A DNA stretch of 64,000 nucleotides from UBA9620 sp965220695. Its GTDB lineage: Bacteria; Acidobacteriota; Vicinamibacteria; Vicinamibacterales; UBA8438. Position 1 is the stretch's first letter; each line of letters begins with the position of its first letter. The stretch is from contig OZ244838.1 in assembly GCA_965220695.1 (NCBI GenBank), forward strand, positions 4,030,001 through 4,094,000, written 5' to 3'. The notes beneath the pieces are model-generated. The model was given only the letters and a program-made list of their open reading frames with translations. It was not told the origin of the DNA and ran no database searches. The translations under genes were made by a program, and so were the position numbers. Positions 17,250 through 24,497 of this stretch are shown in pieces.

Positions 17250-17833
17250 CCACGCTGAGTGCTTCCCCGGAGGCAGTGCGCCGCTCCTGCCCTCGATTTG
17301 GACAAGTACCAGCGGAACGAGCTCTGGGCTGGTCTCGGCCTGGCGGTCGAGCCGCTCGGACCACGACCGCTCTTCCGCTGCAAGCCGCGTCAGTCGATGG
17401 TCACGCACGGCCGGCAACCCAACCCGATTGATTGCCAAACGGCGTTCGGCGAACGCGTACTTGCCCTTCTCGCGCTCGGCAGCGAGGCGCGGCTGGTGCG
17501 TCTGAACCAGCTCCTGGCAGATCTGCTGCCCTTGTTGCGGGCCGATGCATAGACGCGATCGAATGCCTCGGTCGCCGCACTGCCCTGGACCTGTGAACAG
17601 ATGAGTAGCTCGTCGGCCAGCATCTGGTCCCGCACGAATGGGGCCATCGGCGCCAGAACACGACCGTCCTCGTGCCTGAAGAACGGCATGACACGGTGCC
17701 GGTTGTCGTCCGCCGCATGCAGCGTGAGCCCGTCGTCGCGAAACGGGACCAAGGCGTCGGGCACGGGCACCCGGATGTGAAGCAGCACGGTCACTGTCTT
17801 GTCGCGGGCGTTGTGGGGACCGTCGCCGGGCAC
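17241..17833 (-). pseudogene. Frameshifted C-terminal fragment of a large helicase-like protein
   Basis: Two overlapping minus-strand frames together read as one protein tail. The upstream frame (17833 to about 17550) gives ADELLICSQVQGSAATEAF then DRVYASAR. After a one-base shift near 17530-17560 the other frame continues QQGQQICQELVQTHQ, LAAEREKGKYAFAERR, AINRVGLPAVRDHRL and ETSPELVPLVLVQIEG to a stop at 17241. The pattern resembles the C-terminus of SNF2/DEAD-type helicases found in defence systems; this is recalled similarity, not a search. The N-terminal motor domains are absent, so it is a remnant. Confidence 0.5.
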
Positions 17834-17945
17834 CTGCCTGTCATAGACGCATCAGCCGGATCGTTCGGTTCGGGTGTATTGTCACTAGACGCTATTAGTG
17901 AGACGCACTTTGGCGGATGAACGATTCGGAGTTTTCGCAGGAGTT

Positions 17946-17976
17946 TTCGCAACGGCGACACCGAGGCCGTTGCGAA
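17946..17976. promoter_or_regulatory. 11-bp perfect inverted repeat upstream of the HigA copies
   Basis: TTCGCAACGGC (17946-17956) pairs with GCCGTTGCGAA (17966-17976) around a 9-nt loop. It ends 11 bp before the ATG of the truncated HigA copy, the usual place for a HigA operator or leader hairpin. The rest of 17834-17945 shows no gene. Confidence 0.4.
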
Positions 17977-18056
17977 CAGGATCCGCAATGACACCTCACC
18001 GCCGCAAGAAACTGCCACCCATACACCCTGGCGAGATTGTCGATTACCACTGACGC
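17975..18056 (+). pseudogene. Truncated HigA start joined to a HigB-like C-terminal remnant
   Basis: Bases 17975-18038 repeat 18077-18140 with one mismatch over 64 bp (offset 102), covering the leader and first 17 codons of higA. At 18039 identity ends and the frame continues ...EIVDYH-stop. A VDYH or EDYH terminus is typical of HigB toxins, which normally lie just upstream of higA. The simplest reading is that recombination fused a copied higA start to the last codons of higB and lost the rest of the toxin. Confidence 0.55.
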
Positions 18057-18089
18057 GCAACACGGAGATTTCAGACAACAGGATCCGCC

Positions 18090-18413
18090 ATGACACCTCA
18101 CCGCCGCAAGAAACTGCCACCCATACACCCTGGCGAGATTCTCAACGACGAGTTCCTCAAGCCCCTGCAGGTGACCCAGTACCGGCTGGCCAAGGCGATC
18201 GGCGTCGACCCCCGGCGCGTGCATGCGATCGTGCACGGCGAGCGGGCCATCACGGCGGAGACGGCGCTCCTGTTGGCCCGGTTCTTCGGCAATGCTGCCG
18301 GCTTCTGGATGGGATTGCAGAGTCAGTACGACATGGAATTGGCGCAGGATCGCCTGGGTGACCGTCTCGACCGCGTGCCGGAGCACCGGCCCCCGGTCAT
18401 CGCGCAACCGTGA
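18090..18413 (+). CDS. higA: HigA-family antitoxin (XRE type), apparently orphan
   Basis: 107 residues. HPGEILNDEFLKPLQVTQ and the helix-turn-helix YRLAKAIGVDPRRVHAIVHG followed by RAITAETALLLARFF are the HigA signature; GFWMGLQSQYDMELA is the conserved C-terminal helix. It would bind DNA as a dimer and counter a HigB ribonuclease, but no higB gene is present on either side, only a possible C-terminal scrap at 18039-18056. It may now act as a lone repressor. Parts of the gene are duplicated before (17975-18038) and after (18819-18890). Confidence 0.85.
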   Translation: MTPHRRKKLPPIHPGEILNDEFLKPLQVTQYRLAKAIGVDPRRVHAIVHGERAITAETALLLARFFGNAAGFWMGLQSQYDMELAQDRLGDRLDRVPEHRPPVIAQP

Positions 18414-18705
18414 CACGCGTTCGATCCGTGGTGCCCCTGTGCGGCCATCCGGACGTGCGGCGGTCTCCCATCGATCCGTGGATGGCAGGTCAGCGGGCGG
18501 CCGGCGATGACAGGGCAGGCCGGAAAAGCGACCGGCGGATCACGGAACCGGCGCAGGGCACGCGCAGTATCACTTCCTGAACCAAGTCGGCGGCGGCGCC
18601 GGTGGTCAAACCGAACGGCGCCATTGTCGTCGGCGCGGCGGGTTGGCGCGGCGGGTGTTTGCCGGCTCGGCTCATCACGAGCCTGGCCATTCCAGGGAGG
18701 ATGAG

Positions 18706-18801
18706 ATGAAAAAGCTCTGGTGGATAGGCATGACCGTGTTTCAGTCCACGTTCGGTGGCAAGGAAGCTGCGGTAATTCTTGAAGCGGAGCTCATGGAGTA
18801 G
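18706..18801 (+). CDS. Small unrecognised ORF, 31 residues
   Basis: An ATG preceded by GGGAGG at 8 bp opens a 31-codon frame (MKKLWWIGMTVFQSTFGGKE, then AAVILEAELME) with a Lys-rich start and a hydrophobic middle. It resembles no family known to me. It lies between higA and a degraded higA fragment in a 518-bp stretch with no other gene. The good ribosome site favours translation, but the accessory context makes a relic equally likely. Confidence 0.3.
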   Translation: MKKLWWIGMTVFQSTFGGKEAAVILEAELME

Positions 18802-18818
18802 TTTGCAGCGCTTTGTCG

Positions 18819-18890
18819 AACGACGAGTTCCTCAGGCCCCTGCACGTGACCCGGTACCGGCCGGCCAAGGCGATCGGCGTTGATCCCCGG
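18819..18890 (+). pseudogene. Second degraded HigA fragment
   Basis: 72 bp aligning without gaps to 18144-18215 inside higA with six mismatches, all but one transitions. It covers codons for NDEFLKPLQVTQYRLAKAIG-like sequence and ends in a stop right after the ...DPR codons. No start or C-terminus accompanies it. Confidence 0.7.
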
Positions 18891-18931
18891 TGAAATGCCC
18901 GGCGCTGTACCCACGAGCGCCTGACTAGCTG

Positions 18932-19363
18932 CTAGCGCTCGACGAACACCGGCAGGACGTCGAGCAGGAACTCGAGCACGTGCTCGCCGGTGAGCTGGTC
19001 GAGCGCCACGCCGGGGCCGAGCGGGCGCTCGGTGGTCGACACGCGCTGGCCGCGGATATAACTGACCAGCGTCATGATGACGACCGGGTCCCGGGTGGTG
19101 TCGACGGACAGGTCGATGAAGTCCTCGTGGTGCTTCTCCGACACGAGCCGCGCGGCGCCCGCCGGCGTGGAGAGTCGATACAGGTATCCCTCCGATTTCA
19201 GCACCAGCAGGACCTGCCGCATGACCGGTATGGCGGTCACCTCGATGAACTGCCGGGCCTGTGCATCCGCCTCGCCGGCGCGTGCGCGCCGATCGGCCGC
19301 CGCCTGCCGCGCCCGCTCGATCATGACCTGCACCCGCCGGCGCACGTCAGCCACTGCGGTCAT
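18932..19363 (-). CDS. Unrecognised conserved-looking protein
   Basis: 143 residues; no family recognised. The N-terminal 40 residues are Arg/Ala-rich and helical (RRRVQVMIERARQAAADRRA), then a mixed alpha/beta part with FIEVTAIPVMRQVLLVLKSE, DFIDLSVDTTRDPVVIMTLV and a C-terminal EHVLEFLLDVLPVFVER. It is soluble, with no signal peptide. Its ATG overlaps the TGA of the upstream gene (ATGA, 19360-19363), so the two are translationally coupled. GGAGG precedes the start at about 8 bp, which supports it. Confidence 0.6.
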   Translation of the reverse strand: MTAVADVRRRVQVMIERARQAAADRRARAGEADAQARQFIEVTAIPVMRQVLLVLKSEGYLYRLSTPAGAARLVSEKHHEDFIDLSVDTTRDPVVIMTLVSYIRGQRVSTTERPLGPGVALDQLTGEHVLEFLLDVLPVFVER

Positions 19364-19803
19364 TCAGAGTCCTCCGGCGGGCGGGGCGCGGTGCCGACCT
19401 CGTAGAGCCGGACAAGCTCGACCAGCTTGTATCCGCGGGTTTGATAGGGAGGCACAATCCGTTCGGTGCGGAGATACTGCAGCATGGCATCGTCGGCGTA
19501 ATCAGGCGGCCCTATCTCGTCCATGCCGCACAGCACCTCTTCAAGGCTGGTGACCGTCATGTCCGCTTCGGCCACGGTCCGGGTGACCGGCACGAACCCG
19601 AGCGCCCTGGCGCGCACCCGCCGGTCGTGCGTACGGAACTTGACGAACAGCTCGTTGCTGACGAAGTTGTACTCGACGTCGGCGCGCGAGGACGACGCAT
19701 CCTCGACCCGCAGAAAGACCACCTGCTCGACCGTCTGCAACGCATCGATCAGCACCTGCGTGAACGCGCCTTCCCCGGACCAGTTGGTCGTATCCAGATC
19801 CAT
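19360..19803 (-). CDS. Unrecognised protein coupled to the 143-residue partner
   Basis: 147 residues from ATG 19803; frame upstream to 19959 was excluded because it looks unlike protein (Arg/Pro-rich) and would run into the regulator's leader. Beta-rich: VEQVVFLRVEDASSSRADVE, then YNFVSNELFVKFRTHDRRVR, VTSLEEVLCGMDEIG, IVPPYQTRGYKLVELVRLYE. No signal peptide and no catalytic motif. The stop overlaps the next gene by 4 bp, so the two products may form a complex. Function unknown. Confidence 0.6.
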   Translation of the reverse strand: MDLDTTNWSGEGAFTQVLIDALQTVEQVVFLRVEDASSSRADVEYNFVSNELFVKFRTHDRRVRARALGFVPVTRTVAEADMTVTSLEEVLCGMDEIGPPDYADDAMLQYLRTERIVPPYQTRGYKLVELVRLYEVGTAPRPPEDSE

Positions 19804-20004
19804 CCGGGTCCAATCGACGTGCGGGGGCCGCCGTCGCGACGGGGGGCGTTCGGCGCCGCTGGCCGCGGCCGCGACCCGCGACCCGCGCATCATCTTATCG
19901 TGGCCGGGGCGGACGCGCAGGCTCCTAGCATTGACAGCGGTCGGCTGACCACTCAACATACGGAATCGAGACGCCGGACACGTCCATCGAAAAGCGGCCA
20001 GACC

Positions 20005-20673
20005 ATGCTCCCGTCCAGTACCGTCGAAAACTACCTGAAGGCGCTGTATCTGGCGGAGGCATCCCTGGAGGACGAGGCGCTGGTGCCGATGGGACGGCTC
20101 GCGAGCGCGGTCGGCGTGGCGCCGGGCACGGCGACGACGATGGTCAGGGGCCTGGCGCAGGCAGATCTGGTCAAGTACGAGCCGTATGTCGGCGTCCGGC
20201 TGTCAGCGGCCGGCGCCAGACTGGCCGCGCTCGTGCTCCGGCGGCATCGCCTCATCGAGCAGTTCCTGGTCGAGGTGATGGGCATGAGCTGGACCGAGGT
20301 GCACGAGGACGCCGAGAAGCTCGAACATGTCGTGTCCGACCGGCTGATCGAGCGCATGGACGCGATGCTCGGTCACCCCTCGGTGGACCCGCACGGCGAC
20401 CCGATCCCGACGGCGGACGGCGACATGGCGGCCCCCGACTACCATTCGCTGCTGACCTGTCCCCTGCACACGCAGGTGACCGTACGGCGCGTGACCGATC
20501 AGGATGCGGCCTTTCTCCGGTTTCTCGAAGCGCAGGAGCTCAAACCGGGTCAGGCGATCGAAATCGAAGAGCGTGATCCGATCGCCGACTGCGTGCGGCT
20601 GCGTACGGGCCGGGATCGGCGGATCACCCTCGGGACGAGCGCGGCCTCGAAGGTCTTGATCGAAGCGCTGTGA
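20005..20673 (+). CDS. DtxR/MntR-family metal-dependent transcriptional regulator
   Basis: 222 residues from ATG 20005. The N-terminal winged helix begins SSTVENYLKALYLAE and has VGVAPGTATTMVRGLAQADL as recognition helices; the dimerisation/metal domain carries RRHRLIEQFLVEVMGMSWTE, VHEDAEKLEHVVSDRL and HPSVDPHGDPIP, including the His/Glu ligands of the DtxR site. A C-terminal SH3-like FeoA domain follows (about 150-222), so it is the long DtxR/IdeR-like form. It should repress metal-uptake genes when loaded with Fe or Mn; no such genes are in the window. Confidence 0.88.
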   Translation: MLPSSTVENYLKALYLAEASLEDEALVPMGRLASAVGVAPGTATTMVRGLAQADLVKYEPYVGVRLSAAGARLAALVLRRHRLIEQFLVEVMGMSWTEVHEDAEKLEHVVSDRLIERMDAMLGHPSVDPHGDPIPTADGDMAAPDYHSLLTCPLHTQVTVRRVTDQDAAFLRFLEAQELKPGQAIEIEERDPIADCVRLRTGRDRRITLGTSAASKVLIEAL

Positions 20674-20707
20674 AGACGGGCCCCGGTGTGGACGGCGAAG
20701 CCGGGGA

Positions 20708-21130
20708 TCAGGAATCCGTTTCGCCGTACGTTGCGAAGGACGACGGGGTTTCCCAGACCGTCACGCGTGCGACTGGCAGCCCCGCGGCCCTGGCGTGCTC
20801 GAAGATGATGCGCGCGATGCATTCCACGGTGGGGTTGTCGTCGACGAGATAGAGCGGCTCGCCCGCGGCCAGCAGCGGCTCGGCCAGCGGGTCGTCGCGG
20901 CGCAGGATCATCCGATGATCCAGCGTGCTGTCGATCCAACCTTTCATGACACGCTTGATGTCGCCAAAATCGCATACCATGCCGCACGCATCGAGCGTGG
21001 CGGACCGCACTTCGACCTCTGCGACGGCGTTGTGCCCGTGCAGATGCCGGCAGATGCCGTCGTAGTCAAGCAGCCGATGGCCGTAGCAGAACTCGACGCG
21101 CTTGGTGACCGAGTAGCTGTGATCCCCCAT
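20708..21130 (-). CDS. queD: 6-carboxytetrahydropterin synthase QueD
   Basis: 140 residues from ATG 21130. Zinc ligands are His18 (FCYGHRL) and His31/His33 (HLHGHN); the catalytic Cys27 sits in DGICRHLHGH. NPTVECIARIIFEH near residue 100 and VTVWETPSSFATY at the C-terminus carry the conserved Glu residues. It converts dihydroneopterin triphosphate to 6-carboxytetrahydropterin in queuosine/7-deazaguanine synthesis. It is divergent from queC across 149 bp. queE and queF are not in this window. The end is 34 bp from the convergent metal regulator. Confidence 0.92.
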   Translation of the reverse strand: MGDHSYSVTKRVEFCYGHRLLDYDGICRHLHGHNAVAEVEVRSATLDACGMVCDFGDIKRVMKGWIDSTLDHRMILRRDDPLAEPLLAAGEPLYLVDDNPTVECIARIIFEHARAAGLPVARVTVWETPSSFATYGETDS

Positions 21131-21279
21131 CTTGTCTCGCCCTCGCGACGTGCGGGATGCGGGGTAGCGGAACTGCGCGTGCGAACATCCCGGTCGAACC
21201 GGCCACCGGTCGTGTCGGCGCCGCCCTCGGGCGGGGTCCGGCGCACGGGGCACGGCACGGCCAGCCGGCGGAGCCACTG

Positions 21280-21984
21280 ATGGTAGACGAGCCCAGGAAA
21301 TCCGGTCAACTCCAGGTCGCGGTGCTCTGCTCGGGCGGACTCGACAGCGCGATTCTGGTCGCCAGCCAGGCGCGGCACGCGCGGGTCCACCCGGTCTATG
21401 TCGGGGCCGGACTGGCGTGGGAGGCGCAGGAGCTGGCGACGCTGGCGCGGCTGCTCGACGCCGCCCCCCTGAACGGCGCGGTGGCGCCGCTGACCACGTT
21501 GGAGGTGACCGCGCGCGACCTGTATCCCGCCTCCCACTGGGCGCGCCGCGGCACGCCGCCGGCCTACGATACGCCGGACCGGGACGTGTATCTGCCCGGC
21601 CGCAACATCATGCTGCTCGCCAAGGCGGCGCCGTTCTGCGCCGACCGCGGCATCGGTGTCATCGCGCTGGGCACACTGGCCGGCAATCCGTTCCCCGACG
21701 CCACCCCGGATTTCTTCGAGACGATGGGCCGCGCGTTGTCACTGGGTCTGGATCACCCGCTGGCGATCACGTGTCCGTTCGCGACACTGTCGAAAACGGA
21801 GGTCATCAGACACGGTGCGGCGCTCGGCGTGCCGTTCGAATTGACGCTGTCGTGCATGGGGCCGGTCGGGACTTTGCACTGTGCGCGCTGCAGCAAGTGC
21901 CGCGAGCGGCGGAACGCGTTCGCGGCCGCCGGCCTCGACGACCCGGCCGCGTACGACGACCCGCAGGCCGGCCGTAGGTGCTAG
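21280..21984 (+). CDS. queC: 7-cyano-7-deazaguanine synthase QueC
   Basis: 234 residues from ATG 21280. The ATP PP-loop is VLCSGGLDSAI (18-23 SGGLDS), and the zinc-binding tail is LSCMGPVGTLHCARCSKCRE, with four Cys. LPGRNIMLLAKAA and GTLAGNPFPDATPDFF are QueC core motifs. It makes preQ0 from 7-carboxy-7-deazaguanine using ATP and ammonia, for tRNA queuosine or DNA deazaguanine modification. No dpd genes are nearby, so the tRNA role is likelier. Its last 4 bp overlap the convergent gene at 21981. Confidence 0.92.
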   Translation: MVDEPRKSGQLQVAVLCSGGLDSAILVASQARHARVHPVYVGAGLAWEAQELATLARLLDAAPLNGAVAPLTTLEVTARDLYPASHWARRGTPPAYDTPDRDVYLPGRNIMLLAKAAPFCADRGIGVIALGTLAGNPFPDATPDFFETMGRALSLGLDHPLAITCPFATLSKTEVIRHGAALGVPFELTLSCMGPVGTLHCARCSKCRERRNAFAAAGLDDPAAYDDPQAGRRC

Positions 21985-23135
21985 CCTCCGCTATCAGGTT
22001 CCGCGGCCGGAGGCGCCGGAGCGTCCTGCCGCGCCCGGGCCTGGCGCTCCAGTTCGGCGATCAGCGCGTCGCGACGGTCGACCAGCCGGCGCCGAGGGCG
22101 CCGCGCATGCTCGGACCCCACGACGTACTCGCACAGGATCGGAAAGGCGATCGTCGAGTCGCAGTAGGCGATGACCGCGTCCGGCAGCATGCCGGGATTG
22201 ACCTTGCCCCAACTGACCGCTTCCGACGGCGTCGCTCCGGACAGTCCGCCCCACACGACCTGATCGGTCGTGATCTGGACGAAGTACTCGTTGCCGCCCT
22301 TGGGGATGCCGTAGATCTCCCACAGGGTCGGCTGCCCCTGCAGATAGAAGTTCTTGGGCGACCCGCCGCCCAGAATCAGACAGCCATTGCGGTGGCCGCT
22401 CAGGATGATGGCGGCAACCTCGTTGACGTCGCGGCTCGTGTCGATCCGGCACCCGCCGCCATGCAGGAGCTCATGCGAGGCGAGGTTCATGCCGATCGAG
22501 CTGTCGCCGGGCGACGAGGTGTAGATCGGCACACCGCAGGCCGCGGCGCTGGCCACGACCGAATGCGCATCGCACCCGGGATGCCGCGCCATCAGGTCCT
22601 GACCGATGGCATGGTGGAGCGCCGCCGACGAGACGGGACCCGCGAACGACTGGCGCGCAAGAAAATCGCGCACGTAGGCGTCGGTCTCCAACAGCACCTG
22701 CGCCGGCAAGAGCACGTCGTAGATGCGGATGACGCCGTCGGTGTGCAACTCGACGTCGTCGACGAACGGCGAGCCGCGATGCAGCGTGAAGTTCAGCGCG
22801 TAGTGCAGGTCGTGATACAGGTTGGCGCCGGTGCTGACGACGAAGTCGACGAGGCCCCGCTCCATCAGCTCGATGACGCACCCGCCGAGCCCGGCGGGGG
22901 TCAGGGCCCCCGCTACCGTGAGCCCGATCGTCGTGTCGTTCTCGGGTGCGAGCATCTTGTCGGCGAACACGTGGCACGCCTCGGACAGACGGCTCGCGTT
23001 GAAGGCCTGGAAACCGTCATCCACCAGGCGTCGCACATCGGCGCTGCCGCGGGGTCGGTAGTGGTGAATCGGCGCGCCCGTCAGGTGACGCGCAGCGGGC
23101 GTGGCGGCGGGCGGGCCTGGGGCACGATGAGGCAT
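21981..23135 (-). CDS. Deoxyhypusine synthase-like protein (probable homospermidine synthase)
   Basis: 384 residues of the DHS fold. NAD/spermidine-site motifs are all present: STGANLYHDLHYALNF, VYTSSPGDSS-like PIYTSSPGDSSIGMNLA, LILGGGSPKNFYLQGQPTLW and AVSWGKVNPG with the catalytic Lys at 311. Bacteria lack eIF5A, so bacterial DHS-like enzymes are thought to transfer aminobutyl groups between polyamines, giving homospermidine or related products. The C-terminal 40 residues are Arg/Ala/Pro-rich and probably disordered. It follows a small membrane-protein gene on the same strand after a palindromic hairpin. Confidence 0.85.
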   Translation of the reverse strand: MPHRAPGPPAATPAARHLTGAPIHHYRPRGSADVRRLVDDGFQAFNASRLSEACHVFADKMLAPENDTTIGLTVAGALTPAGLGGCVIELMERGLVDFVVSTGANLYHDLHYALNFTLHRGSPFVDDVELHTDGVIRIYDVLLPAQVLLETDAYVRDFLARQSFAGPVSSAALHHAIGQDLMARHPGCDAHSVVASAAACGVPIYTSSPGDSSIGMNLASHELLHGGGCRIDTSRDVNEVAAIILSGHRNGCLILGGGSPKNFYLQGQPTLWEIYGIPKGGNEYFVQITTDQVVWGGLSGATPSEAVSWGKVNPGMLPDAVIAYCDSTIAFPILCEYVVGSEHARRPRRRLVDRRDALIAELERQARARQDAPAPPAAEPDSGG

Positions 23136-23182
23136 CAGCAGTCCGTGGTGCAGCTACGCGCGCCGCGGCGGCGCCCGACATA

Positions 23183-23229
23183 CCGATTGATCGATCAGAC
23201 CGATTTGATCACTCTGATCGATCAATCGG
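23183..23229. promoter_or_regulatory. 17-bp perfect inverted repeat overlapping a stop codon
   Basis: CCGATTGATCGATCAGA (23183-23199) and its exact complement TCTGATCGATCAATCGG (23213-23229) flank a 13-nt spacer. The TGA of the small membrane-protein gene lies in the spacer, so the last codons form one arm. It sits 48-94 bp upstream of the DHS-like start. No T tract follows on either strand; it could be a processing hairpin, attenuator or operator. Confidence 0.6.
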
Positions 23230-23463
23230 GACGTCGGGATCGATCCAATCGGGCCGCCGTCCTCCGACCGCGATGAGGAGCATGGCGGCGCCGGTGCTGC
23301 CCAGCACCAGACCGAGCCCATGGGTCACCCAGCTCTCCCACGCATGGTCGCCAAGCGCGGCGACCAGCACAGGCGCGAGCAGCAGTACGCCGGTCAGCGC
23401 CGCGGCGCGGCGGCTGAGCGCCACGCGCAGCAGCTTGCCGCGTGCGCGTCTGATACCAGTCAC
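23209..23463 (-). CDS. Small two-helix membrane protein, unrecognised
   Basis: 84 residues. A basic N-terminus (TGIRRARGKLLRVALSRR) leads into a first hydrophobic helix (about 20-38, AAALTGVLLLAPVLVAAL), then a second (about 48-68, THGLGLVLGSTGAAMLLIAV), ending in a charged tail PDWIDPDVPIDRSE. Positive-inside rule predicts both termini in the cytoplasm. No family recognised. The codons for the last residues also form an arm of a 17-bp palindrome. Confidence 0.5.
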   Translation of the reverse strand: MTGIRRARGKLLRVALSRRAAALTGVLLLAPVLVAALGDHAWESWVTHGLGLVLGSTGAAMLLIAVGGRRPDWIDPDVPIDRSE

Positions 23464-23517
23464 GTCGGGAGCGGGGTCCAGGCGCTGCCGCGGCCAGCGG
23501 CACGCGCCAACGGACTG

Positions 23518-24165
23518 CTAGCGGGATCGGCCCTTGCCGCGATTGCGCGACTGGCCCTTGCCAGACCGCTCAGCCCGGTTGGCCGGCCCGCGGGAGCGGC
23601 CCGGGTGTGAACCGGTCTTGTCCTGACCGAACCGGGCGGGCTGCCCCGGATAGTCCTCGATGCGGTTCCCGTTGGGCTCGGCGCCGGGCCGGCCGCCGTT
23701 CCGGCGTTTCCGGGCCTGCCTGCCGCTGCGGTCGACATTGCCCTCCCGGCCGGCGTGCTCCCTGATGGTGAACACCGGCGCCTGACGGGCGGGGGGCGGG
23801 GCGCCGTCCGGCCGGGTGAGGGTGGCGCGAATGAGCGGCCGCCGCACCGAATCGACAAGCGTCGGCGGTGGCGGCGCAGCGGCTGCCGCCGGCGGCGGCG
23901 CCGGCTCGACCTTGTCCGGCACCTGCAGCGCCGCGCCGGCGCCGCCGGCGGCGGCCCGCGGACTCGCCACCGCCGCCACCAGTCTGGTCTGACGGCGAGG
24001 CGGGACACGCGCCTCCTTGTAGGGGTGCTCGGTGTCGCAGGTCGTACATCGCGTCAGCTTGATCTCCGTGCCGACGATGGCGACCACCGCGTGATTGGTG
24101 ACTCGACGCTCGCGCGTGCAGTAGTCATCCAGGACATCACCCAGGCCAACCTGGCGCTGCTCCAT
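23518..24165 (-). CDS. Zinc-knuckle-like protein with disordered Arg/Gly-rich tail
   Basis: 215 residues. The first 50 residues look folded: GLGDVLDDYCTRERRVTNHA, then VVAIVGTEIKLTRCTTCDTE with a CxxC pair, a possible metal knuckle. Residues 60-135 are Ala/Pro-rich, and the last 75 are dominated by Arg, Gly, Asn and Lys (GRQARKRRNGGRPG, SGKGQSRNRGKGRSR), like RNA-binding tails. No family name can be given. AGAGGAAT precedes the ATG. A candidate promoter lies about 280 bp upstream; the 332-bp gap 24166-24497 otherwise holds nothing recognisable. Confidence 0.55.
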   Translation of the reverse strand: MEQRQVGLGDVLDDYCTRERRVTNHAVVAIVGTEIKLTRCTTCDTEHPYKEARVPPRRQTRLVAAVASPRAAAGGAGAALQVPDKVEPAPPPAAAAAPPPPTLVDSVRRPLIRATLTRPDGAPPPARQAPVFTIREHAGREGNVDRSGRQARKRRNGGRPGAEPNGNRIEDYPGQPARFGQDKTGSHPGRSRGPANRAERSGKGQSRNRGKGRSR

Positions 24166-24441
24166 GATTCCTCTTTGGCAAGAAAGTCAGGTGTTTGTGG
24201 CGCGGCCGTTACAAGGAAGGGAGTACTCCGTCCGCGGCCTGACGGACAGACATGCGCAATACCGTGGCAGCCAAGAGCCGTTACGCACGGGAGCGAGCCC
24301 GAATGCCAAATACGTGAAGCACGTAGTTCCGTCGCTTCAGGAAGAAGATTCGCGCTGCGCAGCAGGGACGGCGATACAAAACGGCCATGCCACGATACGC
24401 CCTCCGTGGGAGGTTGGCTTGGCGACTGCGCAGTGCTTTGT

Positions 24442-24470
24442 ATTCTACTACTCTTGTCCAGGTCCGTAAA
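24442..24470 (-). promoter_or_regulatory. Candidate sigma70-type promoter for the 215-residue protein gene
   Basis: On the minus strand TTTACG (24465-24470) and TAGAAT (24442-24447) are separated by exactly 17 bp. Transcription would start near 24435, giving a leader of about 270 nt. Match is moderate and untested. Confidence 0.35.
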
Positions 24471-24497
24471 CGGCGGATTGACAAGAAAAATATATCA

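Noticed and set aside
20708..21984. DNA-modifying deazaguanine (Dpd) island
   Set aside because: queD and queC are present but no dpdA-type genes or restriction components are adjacent; tRNA queuosine is the simpler role.
24166..24497. tRNA or structured RNA in the argH spacer
   Set aside because: Only a weak 6-bp hairpin (24227-24246) was found; no cloverleaf or T-loop sequence.
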